Source: an uncultured Candidatus Melainabacteria bacterium (GTDB lineage: Bacteria; Cyanobacteriota; Vampirovibrionia; Gastranaerophilales; Gastranaerophilaceae). From it: a DNA stretch of 64,000 nt. The first letter of the stretch is position 1, and every line of letters begins with the position of its first letter. The notes below the pieces were generated by a model. That model saw nothing but the letters and a program-made list of their open reading frames with translations, did no database searches and was not told where the DNA came from. The stretch covers positions 1-64,000 of the forward strand of contig CAKUXM010000002.1 of the NCBI GenBank assembly GCA_934700335.1, in the 5' to 3' direction. Positions 16,950 through 26,162 of this stretch are shown in pieces. The position numbers and the translations under genes are program-made.

Positions 16950-17546
16950 ATGAAAAAATTTATCATATTATTTTCAATTTTGTGTTTCACAGGTCTTTCT
17001 GCAAATGCAAAAACTCTACGAGGAAAAGTGGTTGGAGAAATTTCTACATATTATCCGAAAGAAACAATTACTATAGAAGTTACTAAAAATATAACCTTAA
17101 AGAACACAGAATTTAAGAAAGGCTATCTTGTAGTTGGAACAATGACAGAAGTAAAAAGCCCAGAGAAAAAGGAGTCTGAGGCAAGTTTTGTATTTACAAT
17201 CACAAAATACAGAGATTTAGACGGAATATATTATGAAGTAAAAGACGAATTGAGCACAAAATACAAACAAAAATCACCGTTTGATGTAGGATTTTTTAAA
17301 GATACAGATATTTCATTTATGCCAAGTATGCCTATGCAAACAGATACAGGGCTAGGCGGAAACAGCGCTCAATCATATAAAAATGTAAATATAAAACCGA
17401 TGTCTATTGTTAATAGCCTTATGCCAGAGGAATACAGAAGTGAGGAAGCTATAGAAATGAATTATCGTTCTGCAATGCCAAACGACAAAGACGATATTTT
17501 ATTACTTGACGGTGATAGAATAAAGTTTGAATTTCCCGACAAATAA
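16950..17546 (+). CDS. Secreted or periplasmic hypothetical protein
   Basis: A 198-residue protein with a clear signal peptide (MKKFIILFSILCFTGLSANA, cleavage expected after this) and no other membrane segment. The mature part is beta-rich with many charged residues, and I recognise no domain. The AGAGG ribosome site supports the start. It lies 45 bp upstream of the SulP gene and may be co-transcribed with it. Function unknown. Confidence 0.65.
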   Translation: MKKFIILFSILCFTGLSANAKTLRGKVVGEISTYYPKETITIEVTKNITLKNTEFKKGYLVVGTMTEVKSPEKKESEASFVFTITKYRDLDGIYYEVKDELSTKYKQKSPFDVGFFKDTDISFMPSMPMQTDTGLGGNSAQSYKNVNIKPMSIVNSLMPEEYRSEEAIEMNYRSAMPNDKDDILLLDGDRIKFEFPDK

Positions 17547-17590
17547 TTTTTATGTTATTATCAAATTCAACTATACACGGAGTTTGATAT

Positions 17591-19192
17591 ATGGAAAACA
17601 TCTTAAGAAAGTTTAAATTTATAAAGGGCGATACCTTTGGTGCAATAATTGCGGGCATAATTGCACTGCCACAAGCATTAGCATTTGGAGTTGCATCTGG
17701 TTTTGGGGCTTCTGCCGGTATCTGGGGCGCAATAATCCTTTCATTTATTATCGGTATAATCGGTTGTAAACACCCGGTTGTATCGGGTCCAACTGCACCT
17801 ATTGCCATAATCTTAGCCACTGCATTTGCAACAACTTCGGGTAATATTGCTGATGCCGTTTTAATTTTAGTAATGGCATCTATTTTGCAAATTTTAATTT
17901 CATTAACATCAGCACCTAAACTTATAAAATATGTTCCGTATCCTGTTATTTCAGGATTTTTAAGCGGTATCGGATTAATAATTATTATTCTACAAACACC
18001 AGTACTTTTAGGTGGAATAACTAGTCCTTCGACTATTCAAGCCTTAATAAATATTCCACAACTTTTAGGCTCTATTAATATTCATTCAGCAATTTTGGGA
18101 ATTACAACTCTTGTTTTCTTGTTTATCACACCTAAATGTATTTCAAGAATTATACCTGCACAATTACTAATCCTAGTTTTAATGACAATCGTAAGCTATT
18201 ATTTAGGTTGGGATATAGAAAAAATTTCTACAATGAGCGTGAATTTTCCACAACTTCAAATGCCAAACTTTTCGATAGATTTAATTTCAAAATATTTTCC
18301 AATCGCTCTTACTTTAGCCTTTGTTGCGACTAGTGAAAGCCTTTTGACGGGAGTTATCATAGATTCTTTAACAAAACAAAAATCAAACTTTAAACATTTT
18401 ATTTTTGCACACGGAGTTGGAAATCTTGTTTGTTCTTTAACTGGAACAATGATTGGTTCTGCAGCTACGATGAGAAGTGTTGCTGCCGTTAAAAATGAGG
18501 CAAAGACAAATTTAACTTCTATATTTAGTGCAATATTCTTGCTTATCGTTCTTTTAAAATTTAGTTGGTTTATTGTACAAATACCTATTTGTGTACTTGC
18601 AGCAATTTTGATAAAAATCGGAATTGATATTATTGATTTTAAAGTAGTAAAGATTTTAAAATTCGCACCAAAAGACGATTTGACAGTCTTGATGATTGTA
18701 TTATTCTTGACTGTTTTTTATAACCTAATTTTCGCAATCGGTGTCGGCATCGTATTATCATCATTATTATTTGCAAAACGTAGCGCAGATAATACGGCAA
18801 TTAAAGAAAAACAAGATGCAGATGTTTATACCGATTACGAAATAAGTGTTGAGCAACAATCTCACTACAAAATCAGAATTCTACACTTGGACGGACAATT
18901 TTTCTTTGGCTCAATCAGCCAAATTGTTTCACATTTTGACGAATTATTAGAAACAAAATATATAATTTTAACTTATAACTCAAACATAGAACTTGATATG
19001 TCAGCCATTTTTGCACTAGAAGATATCATTGTAAGATTGCAAGCACAACATATTAAACTATTTTTGGTAGTAACAAATGAAAACGTCCATAATAAAATAG
19101 TGGAAATGCATACAATTACAGAACAAATCGGAGAAAGCTCATTATTTAGGGAAGAAAAAGATGCAATTGATAATGCGATAAAAGGCATATAA
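17591..19192 (+). CDS. SulP-family anion transporter with STAS domain
   Basis: A 533-residue SLC26/SulP protein. The N-terminal transport domain (about residues 1-400) has the typical start GDTFGAIIAGIIALPQALAFGVASGFG and the conserved GPTAPIA segment. A C-terminal STAS domain spans roughly residues 430-525 (IRILHLDGQFFFGS...SAIFALEDII). SulP proteins move sulfate, bicarbonate or dicarboxylates across the inner membrane. A beta-carbonic anhydrase occurs 5.6 kb away but is not in the same transcription unit, so bicarbonate is only one possibility. Confidence 0.92.
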   Translation: MENILRKFKFIKGDTFGAIIAGIIALPQALAFGVASGFGASAGIWGAIILSFIIGIIGCKHPVVSGPTAPIAIILATAFATTSGNIADAVLILVMASILQILISLTSAPKLIKYVPYPVISGFLSGIGLIIIILQTPVLLGGITSPSTIQALINIPQLLGSINIHSAILGITTLVFLFITPKCISRIIPAQLLILVLMTIVSYYLGWDIEKISTMSVNFPQLQMPNFSIDLISKYFPIALTLAFVATSESLLTGVIIDSLTKQKSNFKHFIFAHGVGNLVCSLTGTMIGSAATMRSVAAVKNEAKTNLTSIFSAIFLLIVLLKFSWFIVQIPICVLAAILIKIGIDIIDFKVVKILKFAPKDDLTVLMIVLFLTVFYNLIFAIGVGIVLSSLLFAKRSADNTAIKEKQDADVYTDYEISVEQQSHYKIRILHLDGQFFFGSISQIVSHFDELLETKYIILTYNSNIELDMSAIFALEDIIVRLQAQHIKLFLVVTNENVHNKIVEMHTITEQIGESSLFREEKDAIDNAIKGI

Positions 19193-19210
19193 AACTGTAA
19201 CTTTATATGC

Positions 19211-19240
19211 AAAAAAAAAGGGCTGACTTCTGTCAACCCT
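19211..19240 (-). terminator. Terminator after the CHAP gene
   Basis: Minus-strand stem AGGGTTGAC-AGAA-GTCAGCCCT, with one G-U pair in RNA, followed by a T run. It lies about 55 bp past the CHAP stop and directly after the SulP stop on the other strand. Confidence 0.65.
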
Positions 19241-19294
19241 AACACACTTTTTACATTTCCCTTACACTTCACACTAAGAATTTATTTAAACTTA

Positions 19295-20122
19295 TTATGC
19301 TTCAACCCATTCGTTCATTCTTACGAAACCGTTTAAGTCTTTTGTGTTCATTGAACGAGTGCATCTTTGAACTTTGTCTCCGCAGTTGCCTTCAATTACA
19401 TCGAAAGAACCATCTTTGTTAACAGATGCTACGATACCAACGTGTCCAGAACTTTTAGTATAAGACCAAACTGCTAAGTCCCCAACTTGAGGTTTGTAAC
19501 CAGATTCTTTAGTTGAATATTTACCAGCTTTGATAGCTTGATTTTTAATTGATTGAGAAGATTCAGTAAAACCGAATGTAGCTTTGTTGCTGTTGCCTTG
19601 ACCTTGACCGTAGCAGTAAGAAACGAAGCTTGCGCACCAAGGATTACCATTAGCTTTACCAAATCTGTATTTGTTTACTTCAGCTGAGTTGTTAGAGCTA
19701 CCATTTTCTCTAACGCCTACTTGAGATAAAGCAACATTAACAGCTTTTTGAGCTCTAGCAGTTCTAGCTGAAGAAGAAACTCTTACATTTGAACCAAATG
19801 ATTGGTTGAATGTATAAGTTTGTTGACCTAATGCAGGGAATAAGTTTAAGTTACCAAAACCTGCAAAAGAATTGAAGTTGAAAGCTGGTACATTAAAGTT
19901 GAATGCTGGAACTGAGAAGTTAGAAAAAGCATTGAATAAACCAGCGAAGTTGAAGAAAGAACCAAAACCACCGTTTGAAATCATTGAAGTAGGTGCAACA
20001 CCATTAAATGTAACGCCTGTAAATAAGCTTGGATTTGATTCCATTAGAGATTTTGTTGAGTTAGAAGCAACTCTAGCAGAACCGAATGAATTATTTTGAT
20101 TAAAACTTACTGAAAATGTCAT
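19295..20122 (-). CDS. CHAP-domain amidase/endopeptidase
   Basis: A 275-residue protein. The C-terminal CHAP domain (about 120-275) has Cys163 in GNPWCASFVSY, His227 in SSGHVGIV and Glu244/Asn246 in IEGNCGD, the expected nucleophile, His and polar residue of peptidoglycan amidases. The N-terminal region is Phe/Asn-rich, with VPAFNFN occurring twice in tandem (71-84), and contains FTGVTFNG at 34-41; no signal peptide is seen. Such proteins usually cut peptidoglycan cross-bridges or act in surface remodelling. How it would leave the cytoplasm is unclear. Confidence 0.85.
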   Translation of the reverse strand: MTFSVSFNQNNSFGSARVASNSTKSLMESNPSLFTGVTFNGVAPTSMISNGGFGSFFNFAGLFNAFSNFSVPAFNFNVPAFNFNSFAGFGNLNLFPALGQQTYTFNQSFGSNVRVSSSARTARAQKAVNVALSQVGVRENGSSNNSAEVNKYRFGKANGNPWCASFVSYCYGQGQGNSNKATFGFTESSQSIKNQAIKAGKYSTKESGYKPQVGDLAVWSYTKSSGHVGIVASVNKDGSFDVIEGNCGDKVQRCTRSMNTKDLNGFVRMNEWVEA

Positions 20123-20326
20123 TTAATTCTCTCTCAAATCTCTCTTACTCTTATATAAAGTTTTTATTTAAAAAAAAATTGCCTTTTTGAGTGCAATTAT
20201 TAAGTTTTGTAAACATGCTCAAACATGGACGTAGCATGAAATACAAGGAACTTAACATTTCAAGAATTTGACAATTTTAATAATAAAAATAAATTGTTTA
20301 TTATAGATATGGGAGAAAAATTTTTA

Positions 20327-20851
20327 ATGAAAATAAAATTAAAACTTTTATTGTTTATAGCAATCTGCATAATTAGTGTTAATTTTTTAACCGCATGTAC
20401 AAAAGATCAAATGAGTAATAGAACGCTAATACCAAATACTTGGAAAGATTGTCAAAACGATTTGAATAAAGCCTCAAAAATCGCAGGTTTTAATTTTCCA
20501 CTTGTTTTATCAAACTTTACAGTTCGCTCTATGAAAAATATGATAGAAATTTCGTACCCACTAGACGAAAAAAGAAATGTTGTAGTGAGAAAAACAGATA
20601 GATTAGATGAAAAAACGAACCCTCATTATGATATTAGTGGAGATTATAATGTATATCCAAAAAATAAAGAAATCAAAATAAATCAAGGCGTTCCAGTGTA
20701 TGTTAGAGGATACGACTTAAACAAAGAAATCATCGTAATGTCTTTTGCAGCAGAATCAGGCTACTACACAGCAAGATGTGAACAAGGCATGACACTAAAG
20801 GAAGCAAACGGTGTTTTTGAAGTTATAAAAGAAGCTGAAGAGGCAAAATAA
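20327..20851 (+). CDS. Putative lipoprotein
   Basis: The ATG at 20327 gives a 174-residue protein that begins directly with a lipoprotein signal (MKIKLKLLLFIAICIISVNF) and a lipobox LTAC; an in-frame start at 20294 would add 11 residues before it. After cleavage at the Cys the protein would be lipid-anchored. The mature part is not recognised: it contains a TWKDCQNDLNKASKIAGFNFPL segment and a beta-rich C-terminal half with GVPVYVRGYD. It looks like a stand-alone gene, followed by a 205-bp repeat element. Confidence 0.65.
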   Translation: MKIKLKLLLFIAICIISVNFLTACTKDQMSNRTLIPNTWKDCQNDLNKASKIAGFNFPLVLSNFTVRSMKNMIEISYPLDEKRNVVVRKTDRLDEKTNPHYDISGDYNVYPKNKEIKINQGVPVYVRGYDLNKEIIVMSFAAESGYYTARCEQGMTLKEANGVFEVIKEAEEAK

Positions 20852-20863
20852 TTGATAAAGATT

Positions 20864-21068
20864 TGTCATTCCGGACTTGCTCCGGAATCTGAGATTAGAG
20901 AATGGACAAATTACGAACATTAGTCAGCTTCTGAGTTACACTACGTTTTCTTTTATCCGTAAGGCATTAAATCAGATAATATGCCTAACGGATTAAAGTC
21001 AACTTCAAAGACAGGCTCACAAGTTTCGCCCTAGCTCAACTGTTCGCTTTGTCAAACTCGGAATGACA
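20864..21068. repeat. 205-bp intergenic element with inverted termini
   Basis: TGTCATTCCG (20864-20873) and CGGAATGACA (21059-21068) form perfect 10-bp inverted ends. Inside, CCGGA-CTTGC-TCCGG makes a small hairpin (20871-20885), and 20955-20967 pairs with 20981-20993 with one mismatch. There is no ORF. The ends resemble the GTCATTCCGGA-type intergenic repeats common in many bacterial genomes. It fills most of the 327-bp gene-free stretch before the helicase gene. Confidence 0.7.
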
Positions 21069-21123
21069 GTATAAGTAATAATCCTACTCACTATTCACTA
21101 CTCACAATTTTATGCGTCCGAAG

Positions 21124-21151
21124 TTGACACTCTTTTTTGTAATAATAAAAT
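21124..21151 (+). promoter_or_regulatory. Promoter of the helicase-nuclease gene
   Basis: TTGACA (21124-21129), 16-bp spacer, TAAAAT (21146-21151), about 28 bp before an AAAGGA ribosome site and the ATG at 21179. Confidence 0.65.
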
Positions 21152-21178
21152 AGTATTATTAAATTAAAGGAAAAACTT

Positions 21179-24100
21179 ATGACAAAAACTCTTAAAAAAA
21201 CGCCGAATGAACTTCAACAAAAATGTATAGACAGCATTGAAGGTAAATATCTTGTCCTTGCAGGACCCGGAACTGGTAAGACTTTTACCATAATCAACCG
21301 CATTAAAAACATGATTAAAAACAAAAACGTTAATGCAGAAGAAATTTTGTGTTTAACGTTTACAGATGCTGCCGCAAATGAGATGAGAAGCCGATTAAAT
21401 GCCGAGTTAGAAGAAGTTTCATCAGGTGTAAATATTTACACGTATCACGGTTTTTGTTGCGAAGTTATTGAAGAATTTAGAGACGAATTTGAATTACCAA
21501 GCAATTTTAGAATAGTAACCGATTCAATTTCTAGAACCTTCATAAAAGAATGTATCGACGAGATTAACCCAAAAGCTTTCAGAACAGAGAAAAACGACCC
21601 TTATTTTTTTATCGACACAATAAAAAATTCAATCAATGAAATAAAAAAATACAGATTAACAAAAGAGTCTTATTTTTATAATATAGAACACAACAGAGAT
21701 TGGATTCCAGAATTAGAAAACAAAAAAGCAGAACTTGCAGAAAAAATTAAACAAGGCAAAACAAGAACTGCGACACTTGAAGGTGAAATTGTTTCCCTAG
21801 AAAAGAAAATCGAAAAAGTAAAAGAATTATGGCAATTTTACGAAAAATACCAAGAAAAAATGACACAAAATCATTATCTTGATTTTAATGATATGATTTC
21901 ATATGTGCTTGATAAATTTGAAAACGACCCACTATTTTTATCAACAATATCAAACAAATATAAGTACATTCTTGTAGATGAATATCAAGACACCAATATG
22001 TCTCAAAACTCTATCGTTTTTCATTTATCAAAAACATTAGAAACACAAAATATTTTTGTAGTTGGAGATGACGATCAAATCATTTATTCATTTCAAGGTG
22101 CAAAATTAGACACGATTGAAAACTTTTTGAGAGAATTTCCAGATACAAAAGTTATTTGTTTACAAGAAAACATGCGTTCAACTCAATCTATTCTTGATGT
22201 CTCAAGACTTGTTGCAATGCAAGATTCAAAGAGATTGGAAAACAATCCAGATTTTGAACAATATAACATTTCAAAAGAATTAACCGCTAAAAACGAATGT
22301 ATTATCGAAAAAGATAAACCTGTAAGATTTATTGAATTTACTGACGAAATGCAAGAATGCAATTCAATAGTAGACGAAATTGATGCGTTAATACATTCTC
22401 CAGCTTGCCCAAAAGACAAAGAAGGAAACCCAAAACTTTCTGAAATTGCAATTTTGGCAAGCACAAACTCGCAATTAGACACCTTTGTAGAATTATTTAA
22501 CGCAAGAAATATTCAATATGAACTAAAAAACGGCATAAGCATTTTTTCAAATCACGCAGTAAATGTTTTGATATCTTATATGCAAATGCTTATTAATCCT
22601 GATAAGTATTCACACAAGATATTTCAAATCTTGTTATCACAACCTTTTAATGTTAGTCCAAAAGATTACAGACTAATCACAGAAAATTCATCAAAATTCC
22701 CAACTCCATTAGATTGCATTCGTTCGATTAAAGATGAAGATTTTGAAGAAGGCTCAAAATTAAAGATTTTCTTACAAACTTACGATTATTTATCAGCATA
22801 CAAAACTTCTGAAAACATAAAAAATACTCTTTTAGAAATAGGGTCTAAAACTAGCATTTTTGACTATTACATGAATTTTGAAATCAATCGTACAGAAAAC
22901 ATTGCAGCATTGAAAAAACTAATTGAAGAAGCCTCTGCATATTCTGAAATTTATAAAACAAGCCTGCTAGAAGAATTTGTTAACCATTTAGAAATTTTAC
23001 AAAACGATGAAATTGATATTTTGACAGACAAAGCGCCGGTAACGTTTAATGCTGTTCAATTATCAACTTATCACTCAGCAAAAGGTAAAGAATTTGAATA
23101 CGTTTACATGCCAGCCTTAATCAGTGCAAACTGGGAGAACAGTAAAACTCCGTCAATCACCATTCCGCTAAGTCCTTCAGAATATAAAAGCAAAGAAGAA
23201 CTACACGAATTAAAACTTTCAGATAAAACCAAAGTTTTATACGTTGGAATGACAAGGGCAAAACACGCATTAACATTGTCTTACGCATTATCAAAAAACG
23301 GTAAACCTAAAAAATTGAGCAAATTTATCAGTAATATAAAAGATTCTTTAAGCCAAATAAAAGCGCCAGAATATGATGAAACATCTTACTGGGAAGAGAC
23401 AGCAAAAACAATGGTAAAAAGAGAATATGACTACAAAAGAGATTTTGCAGAAATGATAAAATCAAAGTTGAAAGAGAAAACATATTCACCTTCTGCAATA
23501 AAAACATACTTATATTGCCCAAGACAATATTTATACAGTAAAATCTTAAAACTTGAAGGACGAGACGGCAATCCGGATAACGCAAGTTATGGTACAGCTG
23601 TGCACTCAGCATGCGAATTTGCAGTTAAGTACGCATTAAAAAATAACAAATATCCTTCAAAACAAGATTTTATTGAAGTATTTAAAAATGAACTTTCAAA
23701 TCAAAAAGTTTCTGATTACAAAAATAGGGTAAACCTTGAAGGCAGAGGCGAAAAGGCTCTTGACGAATTTTATAATCAAATAATAACTTCTCCAATAAAA
23801 AATCTTGTTAATTCTGAGCAAGAAATAAGTTATAAACATGACAATTATTCGTTCTACGGCATTATTGATAGAGTTGATAAAAACGAAGACGGAACATATT
23901 CCATCTATGATTACAAAACTGGTAAAGCAAAGACTTCAAAACAAGTTTGTCCAGAAGGGGAACACGAAGATTATTACAACCAAATGGCAATCTATAAATA
24001 TATGTTTGAAAATCTAACAGGTAATAAGGTTTCAAATACAACTTTTATATTTCCAGATGATTGCACAAAAAACCTTACTGTAAATTACACAAAAGAGGAC

Positions 24101-24232
24101 TGTAACAAAGTTGTAGAAAAATTTAAAAATGCAATCGATAGTATTAACAACTTGGAATTTGAGCCAACTTATGACCAAAAAGTTTGCAAATATTGTGCTT
24201 GCGCAGACTTTTGTAAAGGTAATGTGTTATAA
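21179..24232 (+). CDS. UvrD/Rep-type DNA helicase with C-terminal PD-(D/E)XK nuclease
   Basis: A 1017-residue superfamily 1A helicase fused to a RecB-family nuclease. Walker A is GPGTGKT (29-35), the DEYQDTN Walker B box is near residue 266, and motif VI-like LYVGMTRAKHAL follows later. The C-terminal part (from about 770) starts with SPSAIKTYLYCPRQYLYS and has the nuclease core YSIYDYKTGK. Cysteines in YLYCP and CKYCACADFC match the [4Fe-4S] clamp seen in AddB-type nucleases. It probably processes DNA ends in recombination repair, alone or with partners elsewhere; the domain order is like AdnA/AdnB or AddA-type proteins. The start has a good AAAGGA ribosome site. Confidence 0.88.
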   Translation: MTKTLKKTPNELQQKCIDSIEGKYLVLAGPGTGKTFTIINRIKNMIKNKNVNAEEILCLTFTDAAANEMRSRLNAELEEVSSGVNIYTYHGFCCEVIEEFRDEFELPSNFRIVTDSISRTFIKECIDEINPKAFRTEKNDPYFFIDTIKNSINEIKKYRLTKESYFYNIEHNRDWIPELENKKAELAEKIKQGKTRTATLEGEIVSLEKKIEKVKELWQFYEKYQEKMTQNHYLDFNDMISYVLDKFENDPLFLSTISNKYKYILVDEYQDTNMSQNSIVFHLSKTLETQNIFVVGDDDQIIYSFQGAKLDTIENFLREFPDTKVICLQENMRSTQSILDVSRLVAMQDSKRLENNPDFEQYNISKELTAKNECIIEKDKPVRFIEFTDEMQECNSIVDEIDALIHSPACPKDKEGNPKLSEIAILASTNSQLDTFVELFNARNIQYELKNGISIFSNHAVNVLISYMQMLINPDKYSHKIFQILLSQPFNVSPKDYRLITENSSKFPTPLDCIRSIKDEDFEEGSKLKIFLQTYDYLSAYKTSENIKNTLLEIGSKTSIFDYYMNFEINRTENIAALKKLIEEASAYSEIYKTSLLEEFVNHLEILQNDEIDILTDKAPVTFNAVQLSTYHSAKGKEFEYVYMPALISANWENSKTPSITIPLSPSEYKSKEELHELKLSDKTKVLYVGMTRAKHALTLSYALSKNGKPKKLSKFISNIKDSLSQIKAPEYDETSYWEETAKTMVKREYDYKRDFAEMIKSKLKEKTYSPSAIKTYLYCPRQYLYSKILKLEGRDGNPDNASYGTAVHSACEFAVKYALKNNKYPSKQDFIEVFKNELSNQKVSDYKNRVNLEGRGEKALDEFYNQIITSPIKNLVNSEQEISYKHDNYSFYGIIDRVDKNEDGTYSIYDYKTGKAKTSKQVCPEGEHEDYYNQMAIYKYMFENLTGNKVSNTTFIFPDDCTKNLTVNYTKEDCNKVVEKFKNAIDSINNLEFEPTYDQKVCKYCACADFCKGNVL

Positions 24233-24283
24233 AATTATCAAATCTTAATGGATAATAATTTTAATATGTGATATAATGAGTGC

Positions 24284-24799
24284 ATGGCAGATTCACTTTC
24301 AGTTTCATTCCAATACACAAGAGAAGATATCCTAAATGTAGTTATTGAGTCATTAGGATTTGATTTAAAAAAATGTTGGTTAATGTTTCTAGCATTAGTT
24401 CTTCTTGTTAGTTTTGCTGGATATTTTTTATGGATAAAACTATTCATGGTGGCAATTTCGTTTATTGTCGTTGCAATTTTATTTGTGCCTGTTTATATTT
24501 TTATCGCCTATTTAAATTTGTCATCTGCGCTTAGGGTTTTAACTGATTGCGTTTATACAATTGAAAAAAATCAATTGATTGCGGGTAGCAACTTAGGTTT
24601 TCAATATTTTGATTTCAAAAATATTGATAGAGTTGTTATGACAAAACCAATTCTATTTATTTACGTAACTAAAAAGAACGCTTATTTTATTCCAATCAGA
24701 GCTTTTAATTCTGATGAAAAAGCTAACAAATTTATTACAGCATTGAATTACGGCATTGAAGTTGCGAAAAGAGAGATTGAAGAAGTAGACAATCTTTAG
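24284..24799 (+). CDS. YcxB-like membrane protein
   Basis: A 171-residue protein with two hydrophobic segments at about 35-80, an N-terminal cytoplasmic part (SVSFQYTREDI) and a C-terminal part with FKNIDRVVMTKPILFIYVTKKNAYFIP. This architecture matches the YcxB-like family, whose function is unknown. It follows the helicase gene by 51 bp and overlaps the end of the convergent carbonic anhydrase gene by 4 bp. Confidence 0.6.
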   Translation: MADSLSVSFQYTREDILNVVIESLGFDLKKCWLMFLALVLLVSFAGYFLWIKLFMVAISFIVVAILFVPVYIFIAYLNLSSALRVLTDCVYTIEKNQLIAGSNLGFQYFDFKNIDRVVMTKPILFIYVTKKNAYFIPIRAFNSDEKANKFITALNYGIEVAKREIEEVDNL

Positions 24800-25395
24800 A
24801 AAATTTCAACTTCGCTAGTTGTAAGGTTGTAGTTTGCTTTTACAACCATAATTTCGCCTGTCTTTACTTTCTCTGCAATATAAGCATCTTTTGTAAGCAA
24901 GTCTTTTGCTTGATATTCAACGTTTTGACGAATTGCTTCTTTGTGAAAATCTTCTTCTGTTAAGTTTTCATCAACTTTTTCAATTGCAGGATAAATCTCC
25001 ATTAAGATTGATTTTAGGTTTGGAGAAATTGTATCAAGCGTTTTTGATTTGTAAGCATCAACGGCAGAATGCACTGCGCCACAATTGTCGTGTCCTAAAA
25101 TCATGATAAGTTTTACTCCAAGATGAACAACTGCATATTCAATACTTCCCATAACCTCTTGCGATAAAACATGTCCAGCTGTTCTAATTGCAAAAATATC
25201 ACCTAAACCAGCATCAAAAACGATTTCTAAAGGGACTCTTGAATCAGAGCAAGAAAGAATAATTGCATACGGAGCTTGTTTTGCAATCAAAGAATTTTTT
25301 GTTTCTTGACATCTATTTGGGTGAATTGAGGCGTTGTTAACAAATCTCTTATTGCCTTCCATTAATCTTTTTAACGCTTCTTTAGGTTCAATCAT
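24796..25395 (-). CDS. Beta-carbonic anhydrase
   Basis: A 199-residue zinc enzyme that interconverts CO2 and bicarbonate. The zinc ligands are Cys49 in LSCSDSRVP, His102 and Cys105 in GHDNCGAVHS, with the Asp51-Arg53 dyad intact, as in plant-type beta-class enzymes. It may supply bicarbonate for carboxylations during anaerobic growth. It lies 10 bp after the GT2 gene on the same strand, so the two are probably co-transcribed, although no functional link is apparent. Confidence 0.95.
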   Translation of the reverse strand: MIEPKEALKRLMEGNKRFVNNASIHPNRCQETKNSLIAKQAPYAIILSCSDSRVPLEIVFDAGLGDIFAIRTAGHVLSQEVMGSIEYAVVHLGVKLIMILGHDNCGAVHSAVDAYKSKTLDTISPNLKSILMEIYPAIEKVDENLTEEDFHKEAIRQNVEYQAKDLLTKDAYIAEKVKTGEIMVVKANYNLTTSEVEIF

Positions 25396-25405
25396 AAATC
25401 CTCCT

Positions 25406-26092
25406 TTAATTCATAAATCTAAATTTAATAAGTGCAAAAATAGCGGCAAACCCGTCTTTCCAACTAATTTTCTTACCTTCGTCAAAAGATCTTGCATTGT
25501 AAGAAATTGGAACTTCTTTAAGTCTTGCGCCCTGTTTTAATACTTTTGCAGTTATTTCTGGTTCAAAATCAAATCTATTTGATTTTATGTTTAAGTTTTT
25601 CACGTATTCAGATTTGAACACCTTGTAGCAAGTTTCCATATCAGTAAGATTTGCTCCGTACAAAATATTTGTAATAATTGTAAGAGCCTTGTTCCCCAAA
25701 AGATGTGTCAACATGTAGTTTTTAGACATATCAATATTCATAAATCTTGAACCATAAGCTACATCAGCCTCGTTATCCATAACAACTTTCACTAGAGGTA
25801 ACAAATCTTCTGGGTTGTATTCTAAATCTGCATCTTGAATTGTAACAATATCACCAGTCGCTTCTTTGAACCCGTCTCTTAGTGCGGCACCTTTGCCTAA
25901 GTTCCTTTCATGATACAAAACTTTATAATTCAAATCTTTATAAAGTTCCTTTGTTCCGTCTGTTGAACAGTCATCAATTAAAATAATTTCCTTGTTTAAC
26001 CCATAAAAATCAATATTTTCGATTTTAGCTAAGATTTTATTTAAGGTGTTGTATTCGTTATAAACTGGAATTAGTATTGTTATTTTGTTCAT
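25406..26092 (-). CDS. GT2 glycosyltransferase, dolichyl/polyprenyl-phosphate mannose synthase-like
   Basis: A 228-residue GT-A enzyme with the ITILIPVYNEYNTLNKIL start, the nucleotide-binding ILIDDCSTDGT, and the QDADLEYNPEDL acidic motif. The single-domain length and the GSRFM...ETCYKVFK region resemble DPM1-type synthases that charge a polyprenyl phosphate with a sugar from a nucleotide donor. The product could feed a GT-C enzyme such as the one at 9.4 kb; this is inference. No transmembrane segments are evident. It is divergent from the HD-GYP operon. Confidence 0.88.
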   Translation of the reverse strand: MNKITILIPVYNEYNTLNKILAKIENIDFYGLNKEIILIDDCSTDGTKELYKDLNYKVLYHERNLGKGAALRDGFKEATGDIVTIQDADLEYNPEDLLPLVKVVMDNEADVAYGSRFMNIDMSKNYMLTHLLGNKALTIITNILYGANLTDMETCYKVFKSEYVKNLNIKSNRFDFEPEITAKVLKQGARLKEVPISYNARSFDEGKKISWKDGFAAIFALIKFRFMN

Positions 26093-26108
26093 AATTGTTT
26101 TAAGAGTT

Positions 26109-26137
26109 TTGAAATATTACTAAAAGTATTGTACAAT
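26109..26137 (+). promoter_or_regulatory. Promoter of the HD-GYP operon
   Basis: TTGAAA (26109-26114), 17 bp, TACAAT (26132-26137), 25 bp before the ATG. An AAGAGGA ribosome site follows. Confidence 0.7.
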
Positions 26138-26162
26138 AAAAAAAGTAAGAGGATATGATTTT

